Source: Chitinophagaceae bacterium (lineage in GTDB: Bacteria > Bacteroidota > Bacteroidia > Chitinophagales > Chitinophagaceae). From it: a DNA stretch of 64,000 bases. Positions within the stretch are counted from its first letter, which is position 1. Each line of letters starts with the position of its first letter. The translations under genes and the position numbers were made by a program. This document shows, piece by piece, positions 39,743-47,919 of this stretch. The stretch is taken from contig JAEUVJ010000061.1 of NCBI GenBank assembly GCA_016787085.1, positions 1 through 64,000 of the forward strand, in the 5' to 3' direction. Below the pieces are notes generated by a model. That model worked only from the letters and a program-made list of their open reading frames with translations. It ran no database searches and had not been told where the DNA came from.

Positions 39743-39756
39743 TCCCCTAAAGGGGA
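39743..39756. repeat. Small hairpin of a common dispersed repeat
   Basis: TCCCC-TAAA-GGGGA forms a short stem. The CCCCATCCCCTAAAGGGGAG context resembles a frequent intergenic repeat in Bacteroidota. Further right (39860-39930) the gap to hmgA holds AGCT-rich repeats like those in the ribosomal operon. Confidence 0.35.
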
Positions 39757-39859
39757 GTAAAAAGAAGTCTATGCTTTTTTTCAGAAACTTTACCTACTAT
39801 ATTGACAAACGGAGATGGAAATATATTTTCCTTCTTGCCACCCTGGAGTTGTCACGAGT

Positions 39860-39930
39860 AGTCAGCTATTAGCTAAAAGCCATGAGCTTACAGCCAGCTT
39901 TCAACTTTTAACTCCTAACTATTAACTCAA
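39860..39930. repeat. AGCT-rich intergenic repeat
   Basis: Contains AGCTATTAGCTAAAAGCC, GAGCTTACAGCC and then TAACTCCTAACTATTAACTC, the same style as the spacers at 49.9-53.1 kb. Confidence 0.5.
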
Positions 39931-39934
39931 TATC

Positions 39935-41092
39935 ATGCCCCATTACTATACATTGGGAAGTATTCCTCACAAACGCCACACACAGTTCCGTAAACCGGAC
40001 GGGAGTCTTTACAGCGAGCAACTATTTTCTACGGAAGGATTCAGCGATGATTATTCGCTCCTGTATCATTGTCACCCGCCGACACAGATCATTAAAACAG
40101 AACCACAGCAGGATGTAAGCCCGCAGATAGCGGAGGAGAAAATGCTGAAGCACCGTTGCTTTGAGGGATTTCACATAAAGCCGGTCAAAGATTTTTTAGA
40201 AAGCCGGGTACCGGTATTGATCAATAACGATTGTCATATCGTATTGGCCTCTCCACAGGAGAGTATGAAAAATTATTACTACAAGAATACAGATGGTGAT
40301 GAAATGATCTTTGTACATGAAGGGAACGGCATAGTGCATACGCAATATGGGGAACTGACTTTTGGTTACGGAGATTATATCGTGTTGCCGAGAGGGACGA
40401 TCTACCAGATAGAATTCAATAATGATAAGAACCGCTTGTTCATTGTCGAGTCTTTCACACCGCTGCGTTTTCCTAAAAGGTATATGAGCAAATATGGCCA
40501 GTTGATGGAACATTCACCTTATTGTGAACGGGACATCCGCCCGCCACAGGACCTGAAAACCTTTGATGAGAAAGGTGATTACCTGATCAAAGCCAAAAAA
40601 AGGGGTGTATTGTATGGGTTGCATTACGGCACACATCCTTTTGATGTCATCGGGTGGGACGGCTGTTGTTATCCTTATATTTTTTCTATTCATGATTTTG
40701 AGCCCATCACCGGCCGGGTGCATCAGCCACCGCCTGTACACCAGACCTTCGAGACCAATGCATTTGTGGTTTGTTCTTTTGTGCCGAGGCTATTTGACTA
40801 CCACCCGCAGGCTATTCCTGCTCCATATAACCACAGTAATATTGATAGCGACGAAGTCATCTATTATGTGGATGGCGACTTCATGAGCCGTAAGAATGTG
40901 ACACGGGGAATGATCACGTTGCATCCGGCGGGTATTCCGCATGGCCCGCATCCGGGGGCTGTAGAAAAGAGTATTGGTGCTAAAGAGACCAAAGAACTGG
41001 CTGTGATGGTAGATACTTTCCGGCCGCTGATGCTGACCAAGCAAGCGCTGGAGGTAGAGAACAAGGACTATGTGATGAGCTGGGCGGAGTGA
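39935..41092 (+). CDS. hmgA: Homogentisate 1,2-dioxygenase
   Basis: Opens the aromatic ring of homogentisate to maleylacetoacetate in Phe/Tyr breakdown, using Fe(II). The 385-residue protein has the family landmarks S-I-P-H-K-R-H-T-Q-F near the N-terminus, E-G-N-G-I-V-H-T, G-D-Y-I-V-L-P-R-G, V-H-Q-T-F-E-T-N-A-F-V-V-C-S-F-V-P-R, and L-H-P-A-G-I-P-H-G-P-H-P-G, with His and Glu ligands for iron. Shorter than the ~430-residue standard enzyme, as in the Bacteroidota type. No other homogentisate pathway gene is adjacent. Confidence 0.92.
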   Translation: MPHYYTLGSIPHKRHTQFRKPDGSLYSEQLFSTEGFSDDYSLLYHCHPPTQIIKTEPQQDVSPQIAEEKMLKHRCFEGFHIKPVKDFLESRVPVLINNDCHIVLASPQESMKNYYYKNTDGDEMIFVHEGNGIVHTQYGELTFGYGDYIVLPRGTIYQIEFNNDKNRLFIVESFTPLRFPKRYMSKYGQLMEHSPYCERDIRPPQDLKTFDEKGDYLIKAKKRGVLYGLHYGTHPFDVIGWDGCCYPYIFSIHDFEPITGRVHQPPPVHQTFETNAFVVCSFVPRLFDYHPQAIPAPYNHSNIDSDEVIYYVDGDFMSRKNVTRGMITLHPAGIPHGPHPGAVEKSIGAKETKELAVMVDTFRPLMLTKQALEVENKDYVMSWAE

Positions 41093-41159
41093 GGGTAATG
41101 CAGCTTGTATACAAGTGAAGGAGTGCCTGTAAATGCTCTTCTTTGCCTTATAGTAAGAA

Positions 41160-42119
41160 TTACTCTATTCTCAGTATTACGTTCCCGATTTTCTGGCCTG
41201 AGTTTACATAATGGAAAGCATCAGCTATTTGTTCCAGCGGATAGCGTCTGTCAATAACCGGTTTGAAATGTCCTGCTGCTAAAAGATCTTTTATGAAGGT
41301 CAGGGTGGCTTTGATATCGGTGGGTACCGGGAATACTACTCGTTTTGAAGCAAAACGTGTGGTGAAAGGCAGGTAAAGATTCTCATTGCCGGGCCCTAAC
41401 TCTGAAGACATATATAGTCCGCCCGGTTTCAGTATTTTTTTACATACGCCAAAACTACTTTTGCCTACGGCATCAAGGACAAAATCATATTGTTCGCCGC
41501 CGGCAGTAAAGTCCTCTGTTTCATAATCAATTACTCTGCCGGGGCCAAGTGACCGGATCAATGCCACATTCTTACTGTTGCATACAGCTGTAACATTTGC
41601 CCCGATATGTTTTAATAATTGCACTGCTGCAGATCCGATAGCCCCGGTAGCCCCATACACCATTACATGATCTCCTGCTTTCATCTTTGTTTTGCGGATA
41701 TAATTGTATGCATAGTGGGCGCCTTCAGGAGCAGCGGCCGCTTCTTCCAATGAAATATTGTCTGGTACCGTGGTTATAGGATAGGTCTCCGGCACGACAA
41801 GATATTGGGCATGGGATCCACAATTGTTGTCATTGAAGCCAAACACCCGGTCGCCGGGCTGAAACCGGGTAACCCGTTTACCGATTGCTTCTACCACCCC
41901 GGCAAAATCAGTTCCGGTACTGGCATGACGCGGTTTAGGTAAGCCGATGAAGAAACGGAATACAAAGGGCTTGCCCCATAACACGCCACAGTCGGTGCGG
42001 TTGACTGTGGCAGCATGTACACGGATCAGCAACTGGTTATCTTTCGGGACAGGCGTTTCAACTTCGCTGATCCTTAATACTTCCGGTCCGCCGTAGCGGT
42101 TTCGTATGGCTGCTTTCAT
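41160..42119 (-). CDS. Medium-chain NAD(P)-dependent quinone/alcohol oxidoreductase
   Basis: A 319-residue zinc-free MDR enzyme (quinone oxidoreductase type). N-terminal GroES-like domain (Y-G-G-P-E-V-L, V-N-R-T-D-C, G-T-D-F-A-G-V-V), cofactor loop Y-G-A-T-G-A-I-G-S-A-A-V-Q-L (about 140-153), and a C-terminal K-I-G-N-V-I-L-R tail. Reduces an unknown quinone or activated alkene with NAD(P)H. ATG 42119 gives the normal N-terminus; the extended frame from 42218 is not typical. It is divergent from the TetR gene 161 bases away. Confidence 0.88.
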   Translation of the reverse strand: MKAAIRNRYGGPEVLRISEVETPVPKDNQLLIRVHAATVNRTDCGVLWGKPFVFRFFIGLPKPRHASTGTDFAGVVEAIGKRVTRFQPGDRVFGFNDNNCGSHAQYLVVPETYPITTVPDNISLEEAAAAPEGAHYAYNYIRKTKMKAGDHVMVYGATGAIGSAAVQLLKHIGANVTAVCNSKNVALIRSLGPGRVIDYETEDFTAGGEQYDFVLDAVGKSSFGVCKKILKPGGLYMSSELGPGNENLYLPFTTRFASKRVVFPVPTDIKATLTFIKDLLAAGHFKPVIDRRYPLEQIADAFHYVNSGQKIGNVILRIE

Positions 42120-42228
42120 GGTTTCTTCTTTTGATCGGGGCAGGGATATAAATATACAAGCTCTCCCGCATTCTGTTTGTGATTTACGACCATTCGCCCT
42201 CAAAAATGCCCGGTTCACAAAAAAATAA

Positions 42229-42259
42229 TTTGTCCGGCCGGAAGAACCTGCTACTTTTG
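42229..42259 (+). promoter_or_regulatory. Promoter of the tetR-efflux operon
   Basis: TTTG (42229-42232), 19 bases, TACTTTTG (42252-42259): a full-length match to the Bacteroidota promoter. The inverted repeat operator follows directly at 42260. Confidence 0.8.
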
Positions 42260-42275
42260 TTAACCATTTGGTTAA
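42260..42275. promoter_or_regulatory. TetR operator palindrome O1
   Basis: TTAACCATTTGGTTAA: two perfect 7-base arms with a 2-base spacer, immediately after the -7 box and just before the TetR start codon at 42281. The same 16-mer, reversed, is at 42915-42930. Confidence 0.8.
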
Positions 42276-42280
42276 ATCGT

Positions 42281-42898
42281 ATGGTTAAAAAGAAAAAAGA
42301 ACAGACGACGGAACAGGTGATACTGGAGGCGGCAAAGAAAGTGTTTGTCGTCAAAGGCATGGCCGGGGCCCGTATGCAGGACATTGCGGATGAAGCGGGG
42401 ATCAATAAGGCCTTATTGCATTATTATTTCCGCAACAAGGAGAAACTGTTCGAAGTAATATTCATGCAGGCGGCCGCTGAATTATTCCCGAAGATCAATA
42501 AGATATTCGATGCTGACCAGCCGCTGTTTGAAAAGATAGAAAGCTTTTGCGAAGAGTATATTGGCGTGGTGATGGGAAGCCCGTACCTGCCCCTGTTTGT
42601 CATCAACGAGATCAACCAGGACCCTGAGTATTTTTTAAAAAAGGTGTGGTCAGGGAAATCAAAGCCCAACCCGGCGAAGTTTCTTGAACAGATCGAACAG
42701 GAGGTTAAAAAAGGTACAATTAAAAGGGTCAATCCCCTGCATCTGCTGATGAACCTGCTTTCTATGACAATATTCCCATTCGTAGCCAAGCCGATGTTCC
42801 AGAAGAATCTTGGCATAAGTGAAGCACAGTTCAGGGAAGCCATGGAGCAGCGGAAGAAAGAGATACCGAAGTTTATTATAGACGCAATAAAGAAATAA
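42281..42898 (+). CDS. TetR-family regulator of the efflux operon (CecR-like)
   Basis: A 205-residue transcriptional repressor. N-terminal helix-turn-helix: V-I-L-E-A-A-K-K-V-F-V-V-K-G, then A-R-M-Q-D-I-A-D-E-A-G-I-N-K-A-L-L-H-Y-Y-F-R-N-K-E-K-L-F (about 14-57). The C-terminal ligand domain is helical. It is the first gene of the operon with tolC, hlyD and ABC genes, as CecR is with ybhGFSR. The identical palindrome at its own promoter and at the tolC start suggests autoregulation and control of the exporter. Inducer unknown. ATG 42281 gives M-V-K-K-K-K-E-Q, the frame being open further upstream. Confidence 0.9.
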   Translation: MVKKKKEQTTEQVILEAAKKVFVVKGMAGARMQDIADEAGINKALLHYYFRNKEKLFEVIFMQAAAELFPKINKIFDADQPLFEKIESFCEEYIGVVMGSPYLPLFVINEINQDPEYFLKKVWSGKSKPNPAKFLEQIEQEVKKGTIKRVNPLHLLMNLLSMTIFPFVAKPMFQKNLGISEAQFREAMEQRKKEIPKFIIDAIKK

Positions 42899-42914
42899 TT
42901 TTTTTCATTTAAAA

Positions 42915-42930
42915 TTAACCAAATGGTTAA
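42915..42930. promoter_or_regulatory. TetR operator palindrome O2
   Basis: TTAACCAAATGGTTAA, the exact reverse complement of O1. It overlaps the tolC start codon (ATG at 42923) and lies 16 bases after the tetR stop codon, so a bound repressor could block transcription into the exporter genes. Confidence 0.78.
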
Positions 42931-44197
42931 GACGATACGACAGACTTTTTTGCTGATTTTTTTTCCGGGTGTACTGGTAGCGCAAGGGTTGAATACGCTT
43001 GATCTGCAGCAGGCTTATGACCTGTCGCAAAAGAATTACCCGGTGATAAAACAAAAAGAGTTGATAAAGCAGACTTCCTTCATCAGTGTTGAAAACCTAC
43101 AGAAAGGCTTTTTGCCACAATTCTCACTCAGCGGGCAGGCTACCTACCAGTCTGATGTTACGAGTGTCCCTCTTGCAATACCCGGCTTTAGCATCGAGCC
43201 ACCCTCTAAAGACCAGTACAAGGTAGTGGCGGATGTCAGCCAGCTGATCTATGACGGAGGTGTGACCAAAGAACAAAAAGTAGTTGCGCAGTTGAACGCT
43301 TCGGTGGAAGATCAGAAAGTAGAGGTAGAGTTGTATAAACTTAAAGAAAGGATCAGTCAACTATATCTTAGTATCCTTTATCTCGATGAACAAATCAAGC
43401 AGGTGGAACTGGTAAAGAACGATATCCGGACAGGAATAAAAAGAATAGAGGCGCAGGTGCAGAACGGGGTGGCGTTTAAATCAAACCTGAATATGCTCAA
43501 GGCGGAATTACTAAAGGCGGATCAGCGGGCTATCGAAGTAAATGCATCCAGAAGGGGATTGGTGGATGCATTGGGACTCTTTCTGGGACAGCCATTGAAT
43601 GGGAGTGTACAACTGGAAAAGCCGGTAATGGCAGACGCTTCAATAGCTGGGGAAATTACAAGACCGGAATTGAAGCTGTATAGTGAGCAATCAAAACTTA
43701 TCGGGCAACAGGATAAACTGATCACGGCAAAGAATCTTCCTAAAGCGAGTTTGTTTGCGCAGGGAGGTTATGGCCGGCCGGGGCTTAATATGCTGCTGAA
43801 TGACTTTGATTTTTATTATATCGGCGGTCTGCGGTTCAATTGGTCACTGGGAGGTTTCTATACAAAGAAGAAAGAGAAACAACAGGTGGAAGTGAACAGA
43901 AAGATCGTGGATATTCAAAAGGAAACCTTCCTGTTGAATACCAGTACGCAACTGAGGCAACAGCAATCAGAAATAGATAAACTGAAGCAGTTGGTAGCTT
44001 CCGATAACGAGATCATCATCTTACGCAAGAGTGTGACTGATGCGGCAAAGGCACAACTGGAGAACGGCGTCATCACAGCGAATGATTATCTCAAAGAAGT
44101 AAATGCGGAGGACCAGGCAAGACAATCGTTGATCACCCACCAGGTCCAGTTGTTACAGGCTCAGATCAATTATCAAACCATTTCAGGTAAACAATAA
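42923..44197 (+). CDS. TolC-family outer-membrane efflux protein
   Basis: A 424-residue outer-membrane channel. Signal peptide (about 1-20, ending V-L-V-A-Q), then the outer-membrane efflux protein repeats rich in helices (S-Q-K-N-Y-P-V-I-K-Q, L-K-E-R-I-S-Q-L-Y-L-S-I-L-Y, V-Q-N-G-V-A-F-K-S-N-L, A-Q-L-E-N-G-V-I-T-A-N-D-Y). Expected to trimerise and join the HlyD and ABC parts into a tripartite pump. The start codon lies within an operator palindrome, and six bases separate it from hlyD. Typical members have about 430-450 residues. Confidence 0.88.
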   Translation: MVKTIRQTFLLIFFPGVLVAQGLNTLDLQQAYDLSQKNYPVIKQKELIKQTSFISVENLQKGFLPQFSLSGQATYQSDVTSVPLAIPGFSIEPPSKDQYKVVADVSQLIYDGGVTKEQKVVAQLNASVEDQKVEVELYKLKERISQLYLSILYLDEQIKQVELVKNDIRTGIKRIEAQVQNGVAFKSNLNMLKAELLKADQRAIEVNASRRGLVDALGLFLGQPLNGSVQLEKPVMADASIAGEITRPELKLYSEQSKLIGQQDKLITAKNLPKASLFAQGGYGRPGLNMLLNDFDFYYIGGLRFNWSLGGFYTKKKEKQQVEVNRKIVDIQKETFLLNTSTQLRQQQSEIDKLKQLVASDNEIIILRKSVTDAAKAQLENGVITANDYLKEVNAEDQARQSLITHQVQLLQAQINYQTISGKQ

Positions 44198-44202
44198 ACA
44201 GT

Positions 44203-45144
44203 ATGAAATCAACGGTAAAACTTTTCGCAGCCGGTCTTTTAGTGATCCTGGCCGCCTGCAACAACAAGAATGGTAAGTTCGATGCTTCAGGCACATTCGA
44301 GGCCGATGAAGTGATCGTTTCGTCGGAATTGCCTGGAAAGATAGTACGCTTTGATGTGGAAGAAGGAAGAACCTTTCCGAAAGACACGATTGTCGGTACC
44401 CTGGATGCAGAAAGCATTTCGTTGCAGAAAGAACAGGTCCGGGCCAATATCGAATCATTGGGAGAAAAAACGGCAGATGTAACACCTCAGGTAAAACTGC
44501 TGGAAGACCAGTTGACTGTTCAGCAATCGCGACTGAGTACCCTTCTCCATGAAAAGGGAAGGATCGAGAACCTGTTGCGGCAGGATGCCGCTACCGGTAA
44601 GCAACTGGATGATGTCAATGCAGAAATTGATATTGCCAGGAAGAACATGACCGTCACAAGGCAGCAGATACAGGTGCAGCGGAACAATGTGGCTACGCAG
44701 AACAGGGGCATATTGAGTGAAGGAAAGCCACTGGAAAAAAGGGTGGCTCAGTTGGATGACCAGTTGAAAAGGGCTAATATCATTAACCCGGTCAATGGTA
44801 CGGTCATTATTAAATATGCAGAAGCTGGCGAGATCACATCTGCCGGTAAGGCACTCTATAAGATCGCTGATCTTTCCACCATGACATTAAGAGCCTATAT
44901 CACCGGCACACAATTATCGCAAGTGAAACTTGGACAGGCCGTAAAAGTGTTCGTAGATGACGGGGCTGATAAATACAAAGAATTGCCTGGCACCATCACA
45001 TGGGTATCGGATAAAGCTGAGTTTACTCCCAAAACGATACAGACCAAGGATGAAAGGGCCAATCTTGTATATGCGATCAAAGTCAAAGTAAAGAACGACG
45101 GCTACCTGAAAATTGGCATGTACGGAGAAGTTAAATTCCAATAA
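44203..45144 (+). CDS. HlyD-family periplasmic adaptor, lipoprotein (YbhG-like)
   Basis: A 313-residue membrane-fusion protein. Lipoprotein signal with L-A-A-C-N; a biotinyl-lipoyl half-motif (G-T-F-E-A-D-E-V-I-V-S-S-E-L-P-G-K-I-V-R-F-D-V-E-E-G), a long coiled-coil hairpin (about 70-185), the second lipoyl half (I-I-N-P-V-N-G-T-V-I-I-K-Y-A-E-A-G-E), and a beta-barrel with L-S-T-M-T-L-R-A-Y-I-T-G. It bridges the TolC-like channel and the ABC permeases. Closest known relative by layout: YbhG. Seven bases to the first ATPase. Confidence 0.9.
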   Translation: MKSTVKLFAAGLLVILAACNNKNGKFDASGTFEADEVIVSSELPGKIVRFDVEEGRTFPKDTIVGTLDAESISLQKEQVRANIESLGEKTADVTPQVKLLEDQLTVQQSRLSTLLHEKGRIENLLRQDAATGKQLDDVNAEIDIARKNMTVTRQQIQVQRNNVATQNRGILSEGKPLEKRVAQLDDQLKRANIINPVNGTVIIKYAEAGEITSAGKALYKIADLSTMTLRAYITGTQLSQVKLGQAVKVFVDDGADKYKELPGTITWVSDKAEFTPKTIQTKDERANLVYAIKVKVKNDGYLKIGMYGEVKFQ

Positions 45145-45150
45145 CAGAGC

Positions 45151-46062
45151 ATGAGATCAGTTACGGTAAACAATATCATTAAACGTTACGGAACAAAGAA
45201 ATCCTTCACTACCGCATTGGAAGGAGTGAGTTTTGAGGTTGATAAGGGAGAGTTGTTCGGCATCATCGGCCCTGATGGGGCAGGTAAAACCTCTTTGTTC
45301 AGGATACTGACAACCTTATTACTGGCCGATGGCGGCAGTGCAACGGTTGACGGACTGGATGTCGTGAAGAATTATAAGGATATCCGTGAAAGAGTAGGAT
45401 ATATGCCCGGCAGGTTCTCGCTTTACCAGGACCTGACCGTGCAGGAGAATCTTGATTTCTTCGCCACCGTTTTTAATACCTCCATTGAAGAGAATTATGA
45501 CCTGGTGAAGGATATCTATTCGCAGATCGAACCTTTTAAGGATCGGAAGGCTGGCAAATTATCAGGAGGGATGAAACAAAAACTGGCATTAAGCTGCGCA
45601 TTGATCCACCGGCCTTCTGTTTTGTTTCTGGATGAACCAACCACCGGGGTGGATGCTGTTTCCCGGAAGGAATTCTGGGAGATGCTGAAAAAACTCAAAG
45701 AACAGGGCATCACGATCCTTGTTTCCACTCCTTATATGGATGAAGCCGGTTTGTGTGACAGGGTAGCATTGATCCAGTCAGGTAAGATCATGACCATTAA
45801 CACCCCGGAAGGGATCGTGAACGCATTCGGAAAAAAATTACTGGCGGTAAAGAGTGATAATATGCTTCAGCTGTTGAATAAGATCAAAGCCTGTCCCGGT
45901 GTGGCAGACGCTTATCCTTTCGGCGAGTATCATCATGCGGTGATGGAGAATGGAGGTACAAAAGAGCTGAGTGCTTACCTGGAACGGTCAGGGAAGGCAT
46001 TTGAATTGAAAGAAGTAACACCGGATATAGAAGATTGTTTCATGGCATTAATGAAGAACTGA
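45151..46062 (+). CDS. ABC transporter ATPase 1 (YbhF N-half-like)
   Basis: A 303-residue ATPase powering the export pump. Walker A G-P-D-G-A-G-K-T-S (about 39-46), Q-loop Y-M-P-G-R-F-S, signature L-S-G-G-M-K-Q-K (about 132-139), Walker B F-L-D-E-P-T-T-G-V-D, H-loop replaced: switch region reads S-T-P-Y-M-D-E. The C-terminal extra 75 residues are a common extension. In E. coli YbhF, both ATPase halves form one chain; here this gene and the next make two chains, separated by one base. Confidence 0.9.
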   Translation: MRSVTVNNIIKRYGTKKSFTTALEGVSFEVDKGELFGIIGPDGAGKTSLFRILTTLLLADGGSATVDGLDVVKNYKDIRERVGYMPGRFSLYQDLTVQENLDFFATVFNTSIEENYDLVKDIYSQIEPFKDRKAGKLSGGMKQKLALSCALIHRPSVLFLDEPTTGVDAVSRKEFWEMLKKLKEQGITILVSTPYMDEAGLCDRVALIQSGKIMTINTPEGIVNAFGKKLLAVKSDNMLQLLNKIKACPGVADAYPFGEYHHAVMENGGTKELSAYLERSGKAFELKEVTPDIEDCFMALMKN

Positions 46063-46063
46063 T

Positions 46064-46810
46064 ATGAATAAGGATAAAGTGATAACAGCGGAAGCGTTAA
46101 CCAAGCGCTTTGGATCCTTTACAGCGGTGAACGGGATATCTTTCGATGTACATAAAGGGGAGATATTCGGATTTCTTGGAGCCAATGGCGCCGGTAAAAC
46201 TACCGCTATGCGAATGTTGTCGGGGTTATCTATGCCTACCTCTGGAAAGGCAACAGTGGCAGGGTATGATGTATATAAGGAGAATGAGAAGATCAAACAG
46301 AATATTGGCTATATGAGCCAGAAGTTCTCACTCTATGAAGACCTGACTGTAAAAGAGAATATTCGTTTTTATGCCGGCATTTACGGGATGACCAACCAGT
46401 TCATCAAAGAAAAAACAGGCTTTATACTGCAGCACCTGCACATGGAAAAAGAGGGGGATAAGCTGGTCAGGTCATTGCCGCTCGGATGGAAACAAAAGCT
46501 GGCATTCTCTGTAGCCATTTTCCATGATCCGCAGATCGTTTTCCTGGATGAGCCTACAGGCGGTGTTGATCCGGTAACACGCAGGGAGTTCTGGAATATG
46601 ATCTACCAGGCAGCTGAGAACGGGATCACCGTTTTTGTGACCACACACTATATGGATGAAGCCGAGTACTGCCATCGTGTTTCGATCATGGTGGATGGCC
46701 GTATAGATGCATTGGATACACCGAAAGAATTAAAAAGGACATTTAATGCTTCTTCTATGGATGAAGTATTCTTAAAACTGGCCAGGAAAGCAACAAGGGT
46801 CGCCGATTAG
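46064..46810 (+). CDS. ABC transporter ATPase 2 (YbhF C-half-like)
   Basis: A 248-residue ATPase. Walker A G-A-N-G-A-G-K-T-T (about 39-47), degenerate signature L-P-L-G-W-K-Q-K-L-A (L-S-G-G becomes L-P-L-G, as in the C-terminal half of YbhF by my recollection), Walker B F-L-D-E-P-T-G-G-V-D, and an intact switch His (T-T-H-Y-M-D-E). Together the two ATPases make an asymmetric pair: one has the signature but no switch His, the other the reverse. Then two bases to the permease. Confidence 0.9.
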   Translation: MNKDKVITAEALTKRFGSFTAVNGISFDVHKGEIFGFLGANGAGKTTAMRMLSGLSMPTSGKATVAGYDVYKENEKIKQNIGYMSQKFSLYEDLTVKENIRFYAGIYGMTNQFIKEKTGFILQHLHMEKEGDKLVRSLPLGWKQKLAFSVAIFHDPQIVFLDEPTGGVDPVTRREFWNMIYQAAENGITVFVTTHYMDEAEYCHRVSIMVDGRIDALDTPKELKRTFNASSMDEVFLKLARKATRVAD

Positions 46811-46812
46811 TT

Positions 46813-47919
46813 ATGAAACAGTTCAGCGCATTTGTAAAGAAAGAATTTCACCACATTTTCCGGGATACCCGGACACTGTTTATCCTGCTGGGCATGCCCA
46901 TCATGCAGATCATCATATTCGGGTTTGCCCTGACCAATGAAGTAAAGAACTCACGGATCGCAGTTTTGGATAATTCAAAAGATGCTGCTACCGCGTCACT
47001 GATCAGCGAACTTGAGGCAAGCCGTTATTTCGATATAGAAAAGAATATTTACTCGTACAAAGATATTGAACGCTCCTTCAGGGAAGGAAAGATCAAAATG
47101 GCAGTCGTTTTTCCGCAGCATTTTGGCGAAGACCTGCAGCACTTCAATAAAGCGCAGGTGCAATTAGTGGCGGATGCTTCCGATCCCAACGTAGCGAATA
47201 CACTGACAAATTATGCCACTGCTGTGGTGATGGATTACCAAAAGAGGATTACCGATGACCGGCAACTTCCTTATGCCATCAACACAGAGATGCGTATGCT
47301 GTATAATCCGCAGTTGAAGGGAGCCTATAGCTTTGTGCCGGGTGTCATGGCAATGGTTTTAATGCTGGTATGCACCCTGATGACGGCCATTACTGTGGTT
47401 CGTGAAAAAGAAATGGGTACTATGGAAATTTTACTGGCTTCCCCGATAAAGCCGTTAAAGATCATTATCGCCAAAGCGGTCCCTTACTTATTGTTATCCG
47501 TGGTGAACGTGGCCAGTATTTTATTATTGAGTGTGTTTGTACTGGATGTGCCGATTAATGGAAGTTTACCCCTTCTGATTGTTGAAAGTATACTGTTCAC
47601 GTTGACGTGCCTGGCCTTTGGATTACTCATATCTGCATCCACGGCTTCCCAGCAAACGGCGATGTTCATTTCATTGACCGGAATGTTCCTGCCGACCATA
47701 ATGCTGAGCGGGTTCATGTTCCCGATTGAGAACATGCCTTTGCCCCTGCAGTGGCTTTCGAATGTAGTGCCGGCTAAATGGTATTACCTGATTGTGAAGG
47801 ATGTAATGATAAAAGGAGTAGGCTTTGAATCCATCTGGAAAGAAACGCTGATATTGGCAGGCATGATGTTCTTCCTGCTGACAATGGCTATTAAAAAATT
47901 TAAAATCAGGCTGGCATGA
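46813..47919 (+). CDS. ABC-2 type permease 1 (YbhS-like)
   Basis: A 368-residue membrane protein of the ABC-2 type. One N-terminal helix (about 20-41), a large extracytoplasmic domain (about 45-175), then five helices with G-V-M-A-M-V-L-M-L-V-C-T-L-M-T-A, E-K-E-M-G-T-M-E-I-L-L-A-S-P, and L-S-N-V-V-P-A-K-W-Y-Y. It pairs with the next permease. Four-base overlap (ATGA) with that gene. Substrate unknown; YbhFSR-like systems export xenobiotics such as some antibiotics in E. coli. Confidence 0.9.
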   Translation: MKQFSAFVKKEFHHIFRDTRTLFILLGMPIMQIIIFGFALTNEVKNSRIAVLDNSKDAATASLISELEASRYFDIEKNIYSYKDIERSFREGKIKMAVVFPQHFGEDLQHFNKAQVQLVADASDPNVANTLTNYATAVVMDYQKRITDDRQLPYAINTEMRMLYNPQLKGAYSFVPGVMAMVLMLVCTLMTAITVVREKEMGTMEILLASPIKPLKIIIAKAVPYLLLSVVNVASILLLSVFVLDVPINGSLPLLIVESILFTLTCLAFGLLISASTASQQTAMFISLTGMFLPTIMLSGFMFPIENMPLPLQWLSNVVPAKWYYLIVKDVMIKGVGFESIWKETLILAGMMFFLLTMAIKKFKIRLA

